From Oceanobacillus indicireducens (GTDB lineage: Bacteria; Bacillota; Bacilli; Bacillales; Amphibacillaceae): a stretch of 64,000 bases of DNA. The stretch is taken from NCBI RefSeq assembly GCF_014647195.1, contig NZ_BMOS01000001.1, positions 14,350-78,349 of the forward strand, given 5' to 3'. Every line of letters starts with the position of its first letter. Within the stretch, counting starts at the first letter, position 1. The position numbers and the translations under genes are program-made. Positions 35,736-45,280 of this stretch are shown here, piece by piece. The notes below the pieces were generated by a model. The model was not told the origin of the DNA. It did no database searches and was given only the letters and a program-made list of their open reading frames with translations.

Positions 35736-37208
35736 TCAAAATGTTTTAGTCTGCATTGCTTCTTGGACAATTTCTTTTTCCGAGAAGTGAATTTCTCTGT
35801 CTCCAATAATTTGTGTTGTTTCATGACCTTTACCGGCAAGCAAGATGCAATCATCCGAATGACTCATTTCTATTGCACAGCGAATTGCTTCAGCTCGGTC
35901 TTCTATCGCGATGTAACTGCCTTTATTTCTTTCAAGAGCATCAGTTGTCTCTTTCATAATCGTTTTGATGTCATGCTTTTTTGGATTATCTAATGTGACA
36001 ATGGAGAAATCGGCATATTCTGCAGCGACACGTCCCATGCCATAACGTTTATCTCTCCCGTTTTCACTCATGTCAGCATAAACTCCGAAGACAAGGATAA
36101 GTCTTCCACTTACAAATGGCCGAAGTACCGTGAGAGCTTTTTGCAACGCATCTTCTGTATGGGCAAAATCTACAACAACACGGAAATCCCCTTGCTTATA
36201 AACCGTCTCGAGTCTGCCTGAAATATTTTTTACCGTGTTAAGGCCGTTTTGAATTGCTTCCATATTTATTCCATTGCAATAAGCGGCTGCAATAGCGGCT
36301 AAGCTATTCGAAACATATATTTCACCTGGCAGATGAATCGTAATTTGCGCTGATTCATTTGGCGTATGGACTGTAAATGTTGTTTGATCGAAGGAATAAT
36401 TGATATCTGTCGCATAAAAGTCAGCTTTTTCATGGATGCCATAGGAGAGTGTCTTCACTTCCGGATTGTTTAATTGTTGGACTAGTTTTTGTCCATAAAA
36501 ATCATCGACATTGACGATATTAAATTTATTCGTCATTGTAAATAATTCGGCTTTCGCTTCAAAATAGTCATCCATTGTTTTATGTAATTCCAGATGATCC
36601 GGGCTTAAGTTTGTAAAAATCCCCGTACTAAATGACGTGTATGCAGAACGTTTCAACTGCAGGGAGTGGGAAGAAACTTCCATTAGGCAATAATCATGTT
36701 CCGAATCTTTCATATCGCTTAAGAAGCGCTGGAGATCGATAGCCTCCGGTGTCGTGTTATTCGTGGGAATAATTTTTTCATTCATCAGCGTGCCTAACGT
36801 TCCAATTATTCCGGTTTTCTTATCAGCTTGATCTAGGATCACTTTTAGAAAATGGGTGATAGAAGTTTTCCCGTTTGTTCCGGTAATTCCGATCACATTT
36901 AAAGAATCAGCTGGTTTATTATAAAAGTTAACTGCTGCTTTAGCCATGCCATTTCTTGTATCTGCAACCTTTATTACGGTGATATCGTCAGAAATAGGGA
37001 TCTCTCTTTCTACTAGAATTGCTCGAGCTCCATTACCTACCGCTTCTTGTGCTTTGTCATGACCATCCAAAGTAAATCCTTTTATACATACAAAAAGGCT
37101 ATCAACCTTTTTTTCTCGGGAATCATATGTAAGAGCTGAAATTTCTTGGTTTATATCTCCCTGGATTACTTCATAATCCATGTTTTTCAAAATGTCTTTT
37201 AGTAACAA
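35736..37208 (-). CDS. MurE-like UDP-MurNAc-tripeptide ligase, divergent
   Basis: A 490-residue Mur ligase of the MurE type: N-terminal UMP-binding part (ALTYDSREKKVDSLFVCIKG), ATP loop GITGTNGKTS (107-116), carbamylated-lysine region YFEAKAELF (Lys219), and DFAHTEDALQKAL. The specificity loop reads DNPKKHD (407-413), not the DNPR typical of diaminopimelate-adding enzymes, and the usual GCGGDRD segment is replaced by GVYADMSENGRDKRYGMG. It lies outside a cell-wall cluster, so it may be a second MurE with another substrate. Start TTG 37208 after GGAGATGA. Confidence 0.82.
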   Translation of the reverse strand: MLLKDILKNMDYEVIQGDINQEISALTYDSREKKVDSLFVCIKGFTLDGHDKAQEAVGNGARAILVEREIPISDDITVIKVADTRNGMAKAAVNFYNKPADSLNVIGITGTNGKTSITHFLKVILDQADKKTGIIGTLGTLMNEKIIPTNNTTPEAIDLQRFLSDMKDSEHDYCLMEVSSHSLQLKRSAYTSFSTGIFTNLSPDHLELHKTMDDYFEAKAELFTMTNKFNIVNVDDFYGQKLVQQLNNPEVKTLSYGIHEKADFYATDINYSFDQTTFTVHTPNESAQITIHLPGEIYVSNSLAAIAAAYCNGINMEAIQNGLNTVKNISGRLETVYKQGDFRVVVDFAHTEDALQKALTVLRPFVSGRLILVFGVYADMSENGRDKRYGMGRVAAEYADFSIVTLDNPKKHDIKTIMKETTDALERNKGSYIAIEDRAEAIRCAIEMSHSDDCILLAGKGHETTQIIGDREIHFSEKEIVQEAMQTKTF

Positions 37209-37256
37209 TCAGTTCATCTCCTTAATTAGAAAGACATGGTAAATCACTTGTTATAT

Positions 37257-37272
37257 AGTGAAACTCATTCAA
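37257..37272 (-). repeat. Fragment of the two-hairpin repeat family
   Basis: AGTGAAACTCATTCAA matches the first bases of R2 (29130) and then diverges. Probably a truncated copy upstream of the murE-like gene. Confidence 0.35.
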
Positions 37273-37353
37273 CTTCCAGTTTTAAAGCTTTACTTTTTTA
37301 TTATATCCCTTCTAAAAAAGAAAGTCTATTGTAGGATGGATGAATTCATGGAT

Positions 37354-37401
37354 TGAAAAAAGCTCCTAACTATCCAGTAATTGCAAAGGATGAGTAGGAG
37401 C
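37354..37401 (-). terminator. Terminator of the acuABC operon
   Basis: On the minus strand GCTCCTA...GGATAGTTAGGAGC forms a stem (37362-37401) followed by TTTTTTC. Confidence 0.8.
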
Positions 37402-37412
37402 AGATCTTAAGT

Positions 37413-38585
37413 TTAGCTTTGTGAGTTTTGCTTATGAAGGGTGGCGTATTTCAGCATAGCTTCAAGCAGTTTTAAATTTTTCTCTTCGATTTCCCGCTTC
37501 CTCGGAATTTCCGGGAAAGCCTCTTTTCTGTCATGCCACGTAATTGGCAGTGGAACGGGGGACTCTTTTTGCCATTTATTTAACCAGCTAGAAGGCAGAT
37601 CACCTTCCATTACCTTGTTTTGTTTCATCACACTCCAAATCTGGGCCCATGCTCGCGGAACAACCCGCCAAATATCATAGCCTCCTCCACCAGTAGCAAT
37701 CCATTTACCATCACAATATTCATGGGCAAGCTCATGGGCGAGTAGTGGAATTCTTTCATAAATTGCCATTGATGCACATAAATGGGTGAGTGGGTCAAAT
37801 GTGTGGGCATCTGCACCGTTTTGTGTAAGGATAACATCAGGCTTAAAGTAATCGACAATTTCTTTGAAAGCCGTTTCATAAAGCTCCAGAAAAGATTCAT
37901 CTTGAGTGTATGCGTCAATTGGCAAATTAAATGAATATCCATGTCCTTCTTTAATACCGCGTTCGCGAACGTCGCCGGTTCCTGGAAATAAATAGCGTCC
38001 TGTCTCATGAATCGATAAGGTACAAACATTAGGATCATCATAAAAAGCCCACTGGACGCCGTCACCATGATGCGCGTCTGTATCTACATACAACACTTTC
38101 AAATTGTATTTCTCTCGTATATATTTAATCGCAATCGCGCCATCATTGTATATGCAGAATCCAGATGCTTGCCGTTCAAATCCATGGTGCAGACCACCAC
38201 CAAGATTTAAGGCGTGGTTAGCTGCACCAGACAATACAGCATCCACTGCTGTGAGTGTTCCACCGACAAGGTAACTGGATGCTTCATGCATATTAGGAAA
38301 CATTGGGGTATCCTCTGTACCAAGTCCAAAAACCGCTCCTTGTTCTGGTGTCAGTCTATCTTTACCAGCTCTTTTTACCGCATCGATGTATTCATGATTA
38401 TGAAAAAGTGCCAGTTCTTCCTCTGTTGCTTTCCTCGGAGGGATAATATCATCGTCTTGTAATAAATCGACCGCTTCCAATAATTCCTTTGTAAGCAAAA
38501 CCCGTTTTTGATTAAATGGATGCTCTGGATTAAAATGATAGGTTAAAAAGTCATCGGAGAATACAAATTTAACTTGTTCACTCAT
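37413..38585 (-). CDS. acuC: Acetoin utilisation protein AcuC, class I deacetylase
   Basis: A 390-residue zinc deacetylase of the arginase/histone-deacetylase fold. Catalytic histidines appear in GGGLHHGFERQASGFC, metal ligands in YVDTDAHHGDGVQWAF, and the tyrosine region in ATGGGGYD. In B. subtilis AcuC removes the acetyl group that AcuA puts on acetyl-CoA synthetase, restoring activity. It ends the acuABC operon; its ATG overlaps the acuB stop by 4 bp. Confidence 0.94.
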   Translation of the reverse strand: MSEQVKFVFSDDFLTYHFNPEHPFNQKRVLLTKELLEAVDLLQDDDIIPPRKATEEELALFHNHEYIDAVKRAGKDRLTPEQGAVFGLGTEDTPMFPNMHEASSYLVGGTLTAVDAVLSGAANHALNLGGGLHHGFERQASGFCIYNDGAIAIKYIREKYNLKVLYVDTDAHHGDGVQWAFYDDPNVCTLSIHETGRYLFPGTGDVRERGIKEGHGYSFNLPIDAYTQDESFLELYETAFKEIVDYFKPDVILTQNGADAHTFDPLTHLCASMAIYERIPLLAHELAHEYCDGKWIATGGGGYDIWRVVPRAWAQIWSVMKQNKVMEGDLPSSWLNKWQKESPVPLPITWHDRKEAFPEIPRKREIEEKNLKLLEAMLKYATLHKQNSQS

Positions 38586-39232
38586 ATTTTTGGCTCCATA
38601 ATATTATTCGGCCAAAGCAGTTTAAAACCAGCTTCCCTAATTCCTCGAATAATTGGCATCGGATTCATGGTCTGGACACGGAAAACGAGCACTTTATACT
38701 CGGGATCATCTCCATATGGATAAATAAGAATGGATACGATATTCACATTATGATCTCCGATGATTTGAGCTACTTCGGGAAGGACGCCTGGCCGGTGCGG
38801 CACTTTGACTTCAATCTGAGAACTTTGTACATGGGTTCCAGTTAGCTGAATAAAGGTATGCAGCATATGCTTTTCGGTTACCATACCAACGAGTTGTTCA
38901 TTCTTGACGACGGGGACACAGGCGAATTCTTTTTCATAAAAAATTCGGGCTATTTCTTCAACAAAATCTAATGGATGAACGGTGATGACCGGCTGTGTCA
39001 TAATTGTTTGGATTTCATTTTGTAATTCTTTCCGATCAGCATCCTTAAGAAAACTTGATGGCATGGCGTCACGGACATCCCGGTCAGAGACGATTCCGAT
39101 TACTCGGGTATCTTCTTCAACAATTGGTATGTGCCTAATTTTATTTTCTTTTAATAAACGGAGTGCTTCCTCAATTGTTGCAGTAGGCGGGAGCGTAATA
39201 ACATCGGTGTTCATGATGCTTTCTACTAACAT
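38582..39232 (-). CDS. acuB: CBS- and ACT-domain protein AcuB
   Basis: A 216-residue protein: two CBS domains (about 1-60 and 75-130) that usually bind adenine nucleotides, and a C-terminal ACT-like part (VKVPHRPGVLPEVAQIIGDHNVNIVSI). This is the usual AcuB plan. It probably tunes acetyl-CoA synthetase control in response to energy charge; the mechanism is not established. Packed between acuA (3 bp) and acuC (overlap). Confidence 0.92.
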   Translation of the reverse strand: MLVESIMNTDVITLPPTATIEEALRLLKENKIRHIPIVEEDTRVIGIVSDRDVRDAMPSSFLKDADRKELQNEIQTIMTQPVITVHPLDFVEEIARIFYEKEFACVPVVKNEQLVGMVTEKHMLHTFIQLTGTHVQSSQIEVKVPHRPGVLPEVAQIIGDHNVNIVSILIYPYGDDPEYKVLVFRVQTMNPMPIIRGIREAGFKLLWPNNIMEPKI

Positions 39233-39235
39233 GAT

Positions 39236-39886
39236 TCATCCCTCACTTTTTTTTCGTTGGTTGTATCTTGAAAGAAAACGTAAATTATCAAATTCTTCTA
39301 CAGCAGCATCCGAGACATTTTTCCCGATGCGGACCATTAATGTGTTGACCGGATGGGAAATGATTTCCGGGTCATCGGTGGGAGCCGGGCTAAGCCCGCC
39401 TGCAGCCATCATTTTTTCCATGACTTTCCGGTAGTCCCAGATGCTTAATTGGGTACCTTCCAGATCCCAGTGCCAATAATATTCTGTCGAGATTATGATA
39501 TAATTTTCCATATAATCATCCATCATCGATACTTTTAATAAGTTAGATGCTACTCGTTCTCCGCGATATTCTGGGATAATTTCAATGGCACCTAAAACGA
39601 TTAATTCTTTCATATTAAAAGTGGACCAGCGTTCAAGAGGGTCGGGGTAGAGATAGGTTACATAACCGATAATCATTTCTTCGGTTCGGGCGACGATAAT
39701 TCTTGCCTCTTCAAAGGTTGCGATTTCAAGAAGGGCTTCAAATTGTTTCTTTGCGGGCCGGAATGCAGTCAGTTTGTCGTGAAAGTTGTACTTTTGTAAT
39801 TCGTCTACTGAGAGGGGACCCTCGATTGTAAGTGGTCCGCTTGATGTTTCGTAAGTTATTGAATGAAAGGTTTTTATATGCTCCAC
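39236..39886 (-). CDS. acuA: Protein acetyltransferase AcuA
   Basis: A 216-residue GNAT acetyltransferase. The acetyl-CoA-binding motif is IEIIPEYRGERVASNLLKVS. In B. subtilis AcuA acetylates and switches off the acetyl-CoA synthetase AcsA. GTG start at 39886 follows AGGTGGTGA. The first gene of acuABC, with a cre-like site directly upstream. The usual divergent partner acsA is not here; a class A PBP gene occupies that side. Confidence 0.92.
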   Translation of the reverse strand: MEHIKTFHSITYETSSGPLTIEGPLSVDELQKYNFHDKLTAFRPAKKQFEALLEIATFEEARIIVARTEEMIIGYVTYLYPDPLERWSTFNMKELIVLGAIEIIPEYRGERVASNLLKVSMMDDYMENYIIISTEYYWHWDLEGTQLSIWDYRKVMEKMMAAGGLSPAPTDDPEIISHPVNTLMVRIGKNVSDAAVEEFDNLRFLSRYNQRKKSEG

Positions 39887-39904
39887 TGCTTCACCACCTA
39901 TTAA

Positions 39905-39918
39905 TAAATGCGCTTACA
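39905..39918 (-). promoter_or_regulatory. cre-like CcpA site upstream of acuABC
   Basis: On the minus strand TGTAAGCGCATTTA matches the cre consensus TGWAANCGNTNWCA except at two positions. It lies about 20 bp before the acuA start. acuABC is a CcpA target in B. subtilis, which supports the call. Confidence 0.6.
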
Positions 39919-39973
39919 TTTAGTATACAACACTTTCTGTATATTTTTTAGTACTTTATATGTAGGCTTATAG

Positions 39974-40007
39974 AAAAGAAAAAATCAGGAGCAGCTTAGC
40001 TCCTGAT
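39974..40007 (-). terminator. Terminator of the PBP gene
   Basis: ATCAGGAGC (39984-39992) pairs with GCTCCTGAT (39999-40007); on the minus strand it is followed by TTTTTTC. Confidence 0.88.
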
Positions 40008-40040
40008 TTAAAATTGGACGTTGGTGTATTCCGTTGTGCG

Positions 40041-43028
40041 CTATTCGTCTTTATTTTCTTTGTCGTCTTTTTTCTTCTCTTTCTCTTTTTCTTTTTCTTT
40101 ATCATCTTGCTGTTTGTCTTCATTATCCTCATCTATGTCTTTCTTTTTATCATCTTTTTCGTCGGCTTCTTTAGATTCTTTTTCAGAGGTTTCTTCTTTG
40201 CCTTTATCCTCTTTCTTATTATCTTTATCTTGATCCTTCTCTTTCACTTTCTTTTTCTCGGCTTTACCAATGGTTACCGCTGTAGAAGGTTTGGATTCGA
40301 GACCGAAGTAGTCGACGGCCCGGATATGATAGATTCCATCTCCGCTTCCTGATTTAAAGCTTGTAGATGTCGTGCTGCCGACTCTTGAAAAGCTGTCGCT
40401 TCCTTTTGTTGCCCGGTAGATACGATAGCCGACAATATCATTGCTCGATGAAGCGTTCCATGTAATCTGGTTACCGGAAGCGTTGACCGATGTCGGCGGC
40501 TCTGGTGCTTTTCCGTCATCACTAATACTATACGTTGTTGTATTTGTATTAGGAAATCCTATTTTTTCCCATTTACTTCGGTCCTCATTCAGTGGAATGA
40601 GTTGTGTAATATCCGGAAGTTTATCGTAGCCTTTTTCTTTTAAAAATTCCGGATTAAACATGAGCCCGCCGCCTTTTGTAAATTCTCCAGGAGTGTCAGG
40701 GCCTGGTGAAACAGCTTTCCCATTCACAATAATTTGATCACCGGTTATTAAACTATTATCCACTTCGGTCGGAACAAACTTCGCATTGAATAAGTCGGTC
40801 TTGACGAGTCCCGCTTTTTCACATAGTTCACTTGGAAGCTTTCCTGAAATTGCACAGTAGCTTCTTTGGACAATGCCATCCGGTTGTTGGAAAGCACGGT
40901 CAGGAGCAACAAGTTCTGGGTTGATGTCACTTGCAGCATTGATAAATTTAGTCCAGAAAGCAAGGTTTCTCTTACTGTGGTTTAAATGTTCCAGGCCATC
41001 TGGTATTTTGTAGCCCATCCAGGTTGCAAAGGTGATATTCGGATTACTTGCAACAAAATGGACGTTCTCCGTATTTTGGGAGGTTCCCGTTTTCCCAGCC
41101 CAATCTACATTACTGTATTTCAGCATGGAACGTAGGCCAGCTGCTGTTCCGTCTGAAATAACATCCCGCATCATATCAATTAATAAGTAACTCGTTTGCG
41201 GGGAGAATACTTCTTTCGTTTTCACTTCATGCTCATAGACTGTATCGCCGTCTTTTGTCGTTATTTTTTCAATCATATACGCGTCGGCAAATTGTCCGCC
41301 ATTGGCAATGGTGGAGAAAGCGTTCGTGTTCTCTTCAATCGTGATCCCGTGCTCCAATCCGCCAAGTGGGAGAGAGGCGTTGGCATATTCCTCATCCTCT
41401 ATGGTACTGATTCCCATTGGCCGCAAATATTTATCGACTGGATTGATGTCAATCATTGGTAGATAAGTTCTTACGGCTGGTATGTTATATGACTTAGCCA
41501 AGTTCGTCCGAGCCGGTAACAAGCCGTGATGCCTTAAGTCAATATTCTTGATTTCTTTTGTTCCACCGCCATCCGGAACTGCCAAGTACGCATCGGCAAT
41601 AGGTGTTCCCGGCTGGATAAGTCCTTCTTCCATCGCTGGTCCGTATACAAGAATTGGTTTCATCGCACTTCCATTTGAGCGCACTGCTTGTGTTGCATAA
41701 TTATAATGATTCTCAATACTTGGGTTCCGGTTCCCAAATAAACTAATAATCCGCCCAGTAGAGTTTTCAATCATGATAGCTGCACCTTGTACAGCCTGTT
41801 CAATCATCTCACCGGATCCTTTTGGATATTCGGTGAACTTGTTATTGCCGTATTGATCAAAGTTTTTTCCGATTTCCTGGAACACATCGTACAATTCTTT
41901 ATCGATCGTCGAGTGGATTTCATACCCATTCGTTTGCAAAGCACGAGCCGCACGTGATTTATATTCATCTTTAAGTTTCGGGTTTTCTTGTAAATCTTCT
42001 TTTGTAATCCCGTCTTCTTCTAAAAATACGTTGTACAAAATATCTTTTGCATCGGTTTGAATTTGTGCTGCCAAGACCGGGTACTCTTCAAATGGTGACT
42101 TTTGATCTTCTTTAAAATCTGCAACAAGATCGTAGTTGATTGCTTCATCGTATTCTTCTTGTGTAATGTACTCCATATCAAGCATTCTGTTTAAGACGGT
42201 CTTCATTCGGTTCAGCCCATACTGAATATCTTCCTCATCCTTTAAGCCACCGCCGCTGACGAACGGAGTGTAAGCTGATGGACTTTGCGGTAAACCAGCG
42301 AGATAGGCTGCTTGGGCTAGATTCACATCTTTCGCATCAAGGCCAAAGATTCCCTGAGCCGCTGTCTGGACACCAGCAATATTTCTTCCCGATGAGTCAC
42401 GGCCATATGGAACGATATTTAAGTAGGCTTCGAGAATTTCATCTTTTTCAAAGAATCGTTCCAATCTTAGTGCTAACAGAATTTCTTTCGCCTTTCTTTC
42501 AAAGGACACTTCATTCGTTAAAATTTGGTTCTTAATTAATTGCTGTGTTAGCGTACTACCACCTGTTTGGGTGGAAGCATTTGTCAATTCCTGTAAAACA
42601 GCCCGTACAATAGCTTTTGGAACAACACCTTGATGTTCATTAAAATATTCATCTTCCGTGGCGATTACTGCACTAATAAGCTCGGGAGCGATATTATCCA
42701 GTGTCGTTTCATCCCTATAAAGATCTGCATTGATATCACCTAAATAGACGTTATTAGCAAAATACATGCTCGATGTTTCGGCATAATCGTAAATTTCCTG
42801 AGCCATTGTTTCATAATCAAGGATTTTTTCATCTTTTACGAGGGAAGCAAAGTAACCTGCACCAATTCCTCCAATGAAAAACATGCCGATAAAACTAATA
42901 ATTAAAAAGAATAAAATGACATTCCACATCACACCATATGTAATTCGGCTTGTCTTTTGGATTTTTCCTGCTTTCCAGGATTCTTGTATTTTATTAAAAA
43001 ATTGTTGGATGCTTTTTTTAAAATCCAT
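40041..43028 (-). CDS. Class A penicillin-binding protein with FnIII domain and charged tail
   Basis: A 995-residue bifunctional murein polymerase. One membrane helix (about 33-58), then a GT51 glycosyltransferase domain (TEDEYFNEHQG, GGSTLTQQLIKN), a transpeptidase domain with SAMK, SYN and KTGTS motifs, a fibronectin type III domain (APEPPTSVNASGNQITWNASSS), and about 85 C-terminal residues of almost only K, E and D. It polymerises and cross-links peptidoglycan outside the cell. The tail is low complexity, with a KEKEKEKEK run, and could bind wall polymers or cations. AGGAGGG precedes the ATG. Confidence 0.93.
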   Translation of the reverse strand: MDFKKSIQQFFNKIQESWKAGKIQKTSRITYGVMWNVILFFLIISFIGMFFIGGIGAGYFASLVKDEKILDYETMAQEIYDYAETSSMYFANNVYLGDINADLYRDETTLDNIAPELISAVIATEDEYFNEHQGVVPKAIVRAVLQELTNASTQTGGSTLTQQLIKNQILTNEVSFERKAKEILLALRLERFFEKDEILEAYLNIVPYGRDSSGRNIAGVQTAAQGIFGLDAKDVNLAQAAYLAGLPQSPSAYTPFVSGGGLKDEEDIQYGLNRMKTVLNRMLDMEYITQEEYDEAINYDLVADFKEDQKSPFEEYPVLAAQIQTDAKDILYNVFLEEDGITKEDLQENPKLKDEYKSRAARALQTNGYEIHSTIDKELYDVFQEIGKNFDQYGNNKFTEYPKGSGEMIEQAVQGAAIMIENSTGRIISLFGNRNPSIENHYNYATQAVRSNGSAMKPILVYGPAMEEGLIQPGTPIADAYLAVPDGGGTKEIKNIDLRHHGLLPARTNLAKSYNIPAVRTYLPMIDINPVDKYLRPMGISTIEDEEYANASLPLGGLEHGITIEENTNAFSTIANGGQFADAYMIEKITTKDGDTVYEHEVKTKEVFSPQTSYLLIDMMRDVISDGTAAGLRSMLKYSNVDWAGKTGTSQNTENVHFVASNPNITFATWMGYKIPDGLEHLNHSKRNLAFWTKFINAASDINPELVAPDRAFQQPDGIVQRSYCAISGKLPSELCEKAGLVKTDLFNAKFVPTEVDNSLITGDQIIVNGKAVSPGPDTPGEFTKGGGLMFNPEFLKEKGYDKLPDITQLIPLNEDRSKWEKIGFPNTNTTTYSISDDGKAPEPPTSVNASGNQITWNASSSNDIVGYRIYRATKGSDSFSRVGSTTSTSFKSGSGDGIYHIRAVDYFGLESKPSTAVTIGKAEKKKVKEKDQDKDNKKEDKGKEETSEKESKEADEKDDKKKDIDEDNEDKQQDDKEKEKEKEKKKDDKENKDE

Positions 43029-43139
43029 TTGAAACCCTCCTAAAACTCGTTTATAATTATACCATATAACGATTTTTTCATGAACGCTTTTTCAGAAAAG
43101 GTTGCTAAGGAACTATTTTTGTGTTAATAATATAATTTA

Positions 43140-43378
43140 AATAAACTTATTATGCTAAGAAGGAACCAGTAGTCTAGTAAATCCCTATTAAAGAGAGTTG
43201 GCGGTCGGTGCAAGCCAATATATATTTACAGGCGAATTACAATCTGGAGCATTTCTTTTGGTGAGCAGCCTTAAGAACGGTGGAGACATCGTTAACAATC
43301 CCAAGTGGCACAGTTGTGCAACAAGGGTGGTACCGCGTGAATAAGCTCGTCCCTTTTTTATAAGGAGCGAGCTTTTTT
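43140..43378 (+). ncRNA. Tyrosine T-box riboswitch of tyrS
   Basis: Typical T-box leader: AGAGAG followed by a GGCGGTCGGTGCAAGCC stem region, a specifier loop with TAC (43238-43240, tyrosine), the T-box AAGGGTGGTACCGCG (43323-43337), and a terminator AAGCTCG / CGAGCTT (43343-43374) with T run. Uncharged tRNA-Tyr pairing at both places would favour antitermination and tyrS expression. A TATAAT at 43131-43136 is the likely -10. Confidence 0.93.
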
Positions 43379-43405
43379 GATTTTTATTATAAAGGAGACA
43401 GTAGG

Positions 43406-44680
43406 ATGAATATATTAGAAGAGTTGGAATGGCGGGGACTAATCAATCAAGTCACGGACCGGGAAGGTTTGGAAGATTTATTAAATACACAATCTGTTAC
43501 ATTGTATTGCGGGTTCGACCCGACAGCAGACAGTCTTCATATCGGCCACCTTGTACCAATTGTCATGCTGAAAAGATTCCAGAAAGCTGGACATAAGCCA
43601 ATAGCACTAGTTGGTGGTGGTACGGGGATGATTGGTGACCCGAGCGGACGTTCAGCGGAGCGCTCTTTGAACACTGCAGATGTTGTGATGGGTTATGCGA
43701 ACAGTATCCAGGAGCAAATTGGTCGTCTTGTAAAATTCGGGGAAGGGGAGAACCCTGTGGTCTCCCGGAATAACCATGACTGGTTAAGCAATATGACATT
43801 TATTGATGTATTACGCGATGCAGGAAAGCATTTCAGTATTAACTACATGCTTGCGAAAGAATCTGTTTCTTCTCGGATTGAATCAGGTATTACGTACACT
43901 GAATTCAGTTACATGCTGCTTCAGTCGATTGATTACATGAAATTGTATGAAGAAGAGAATGTTCAACTGCAAATTGGTGGTAGTGATCAGTGGGGGAACA
44001 TTACAGCAGGAATGGAAATGATCCGCCGGACGAGAGAGAATCCGGAGGAAGAGGAAGTTAACGTATTCGGTTTAACCGTTCCTTTAATTACGAAAGCAGA
44101 CGGTACGAAATTCGGGAAAACTGCTGGTAACGCAATCTGGCTTGACCCGGAAAAAACGACTCCATATGAATTTTACCAGTTCTGGATCAACACAGACGAT
44201 CGCGACGTTGTGAAATTCTTACGGTACTTTACATTCCTCTCGAAAGAAGAAATTGAAGAGCTAGAGAAAGAAGTAGAAACACAGCCAGAGAAGCGAGTTG
44301 CCCAAAGAAGACTTGCTGAAGAAATGACAAAAATGGTCCACAGTGAGGAAGCACTCGAGCAGGCAATCCGCATTTCAGAAGCATTATTCAGCGGGAATAT
44401 TAAGGAATTATCGATCTCGGAAATCGAGCAAGGATTTAAAGATGTGCCGACACATGCTTTAGATAAAGAAGATATCGGTTTAGTCGACTTGCTCGTTCAA
44501 ACGAAGATTTCCCCATCGAAACGCCAGGCAAGAGAAGATATTTCAAATGGTGCGATCTACATTAATGGCGAAAGACAGCAGGACGTCGCATACACAATAA
44601 CTGCAAACGACCGTATCGAGGATGTATTTACCATCATCCGCCGCGGGAAAAAGAAATATACCCTAATTGATTTTAGTTAA
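43406..44680 (+). CDS. tyrS: Tyrosyl-tRNA synthetase
   Basis: A 424-residue class I synthetase. The HIGH motif is in CGFDPTADSLHIGHL, tyrosine-binding residues in SDQWGNITAGMEM, and the KMSKS-equivalent is KFGKT. An S4-like RNA-binding domain closes the protein (about 355-420, SPSKRQAREDISNGAIYINGER). AAAGGAG precedes the ATG. Expression is controlled by the T-box leader upstream. Length and layout match TyrS of B. subtilis. Confidence 0.96.
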   Translation: MNILEELEWRGLINQVTDREGLEDLLNTQSVTLYCGFDPTADSLHIGHLVPIVMLKRFQKAGHKPIALVGGGTGMIGDPSGRSAERSLNTADVVMGYANSIQEQIGRLVKFGEGENPVVSRNNHDWLSNMTFIDVLRDAGKHFSINYMLAKESVSSRIESGITYTEFSYMLLQSIDYMKLYEEENVQLQIGGSDQWGNITAGMEMIRRTRENPEEEEVNVFGLTVPLITKADGTKFGKTAGNAIWLDPEKTTPYEFYQFWINTDDRDVVKFLRYFTFLSKEEIEELEKEVETQPEKRVAQRRLAEEMTKMVHSEEALEQAIRISEALFSGNIKELSISEIEQGFKDVPTHALDKEDIGLVDLLVQTKISPSKRQAREDISNGAIYINGERQQDVAYTITANDRIEDVFTIIRRGKKKYTLIDFS

Positions 44681-44688
44681 ACTTTGAT

Positions 44689-44725
44689 AAAGAGCTTAAC
44701 AGGAACAAACCTGTTGAGCTCTTTT
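44689..44725 (+). terminator. Terminator after tyrS
   Basis: AAAGAGCTTAACAGG pairs with CCTGTTGAGCTCTTT, followed by TCTG. It marks the left border of the accessory region. Confidence 0.88.
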
Positions 44726-44732
44726 CTGATTT

Positions 44733-44762
44733 GGGACAGAGGGTCAGAGCATTTGTCCCAGT
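44733..44762. repeat. GGGACAGAGGGTCA...TGTCCC mini-palindrome
   Basis: Inverse copy of the element at 15221-15252 (14 identical bases GGGACAGAGGGTCA). It stands directly after the tyrS terminator. From 44763 to 45280 no convincing gene is visible; frames there lack ribosome sites and family features. Confidence 0.5.
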
Positions 44763-45280
44763 GAAAACCTCTGTCTGTGATCTAGATAGTGATTATCCAC
44801 AGAAGAGGGAAATGATAAACATTCTATATTCACTCATGGCAATAGTTCATGTGAAAGTGCACGGACAAGCATACTCTCTTGCTCATAGCCGCCAACAATC
44901 TATTAAAAAAGAAATGAGAGGGTCTCTCGCCGCATTCCATGACCTGAGTCTTTCATAGATTGTTCATTTTTTCGGTAGCTGCGTTCGCTAAAATTACATG
45001 ATATAATATCTTTAAGTAAAAATGAGCAGAAGGCACAATGATGGATCAAGCGCTGATTTTTTGAACCCTCATTGGCGGTGGAGAAAATCTATCAAATTTG
45101 TTTGATTACGTTATCGTGCGTAAACAAACGAGGGAAGCATGGGTTATATCTGCACATCAAACTGGTCTATTTGAAATTACGGGTTCTTAGAAGGAAAGAG
45201 TTAACTAGAGATTTGGAAGGACTATCCTTTAAATGTGTTGGTTTAGAAATAGAACTAAATCAGAAAGGTGTGCTTAATCC

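Noticed and set aside
40014-40352. Hydrophobic frame rich in Phe and Leu, plus strand
   Set aside because: It is the antisense of the Lys/Glu tail codons of the PBP gene; low-complexity artefact. The same holds for the long Ser/Ala frame opposite ytxH (28646-29101).
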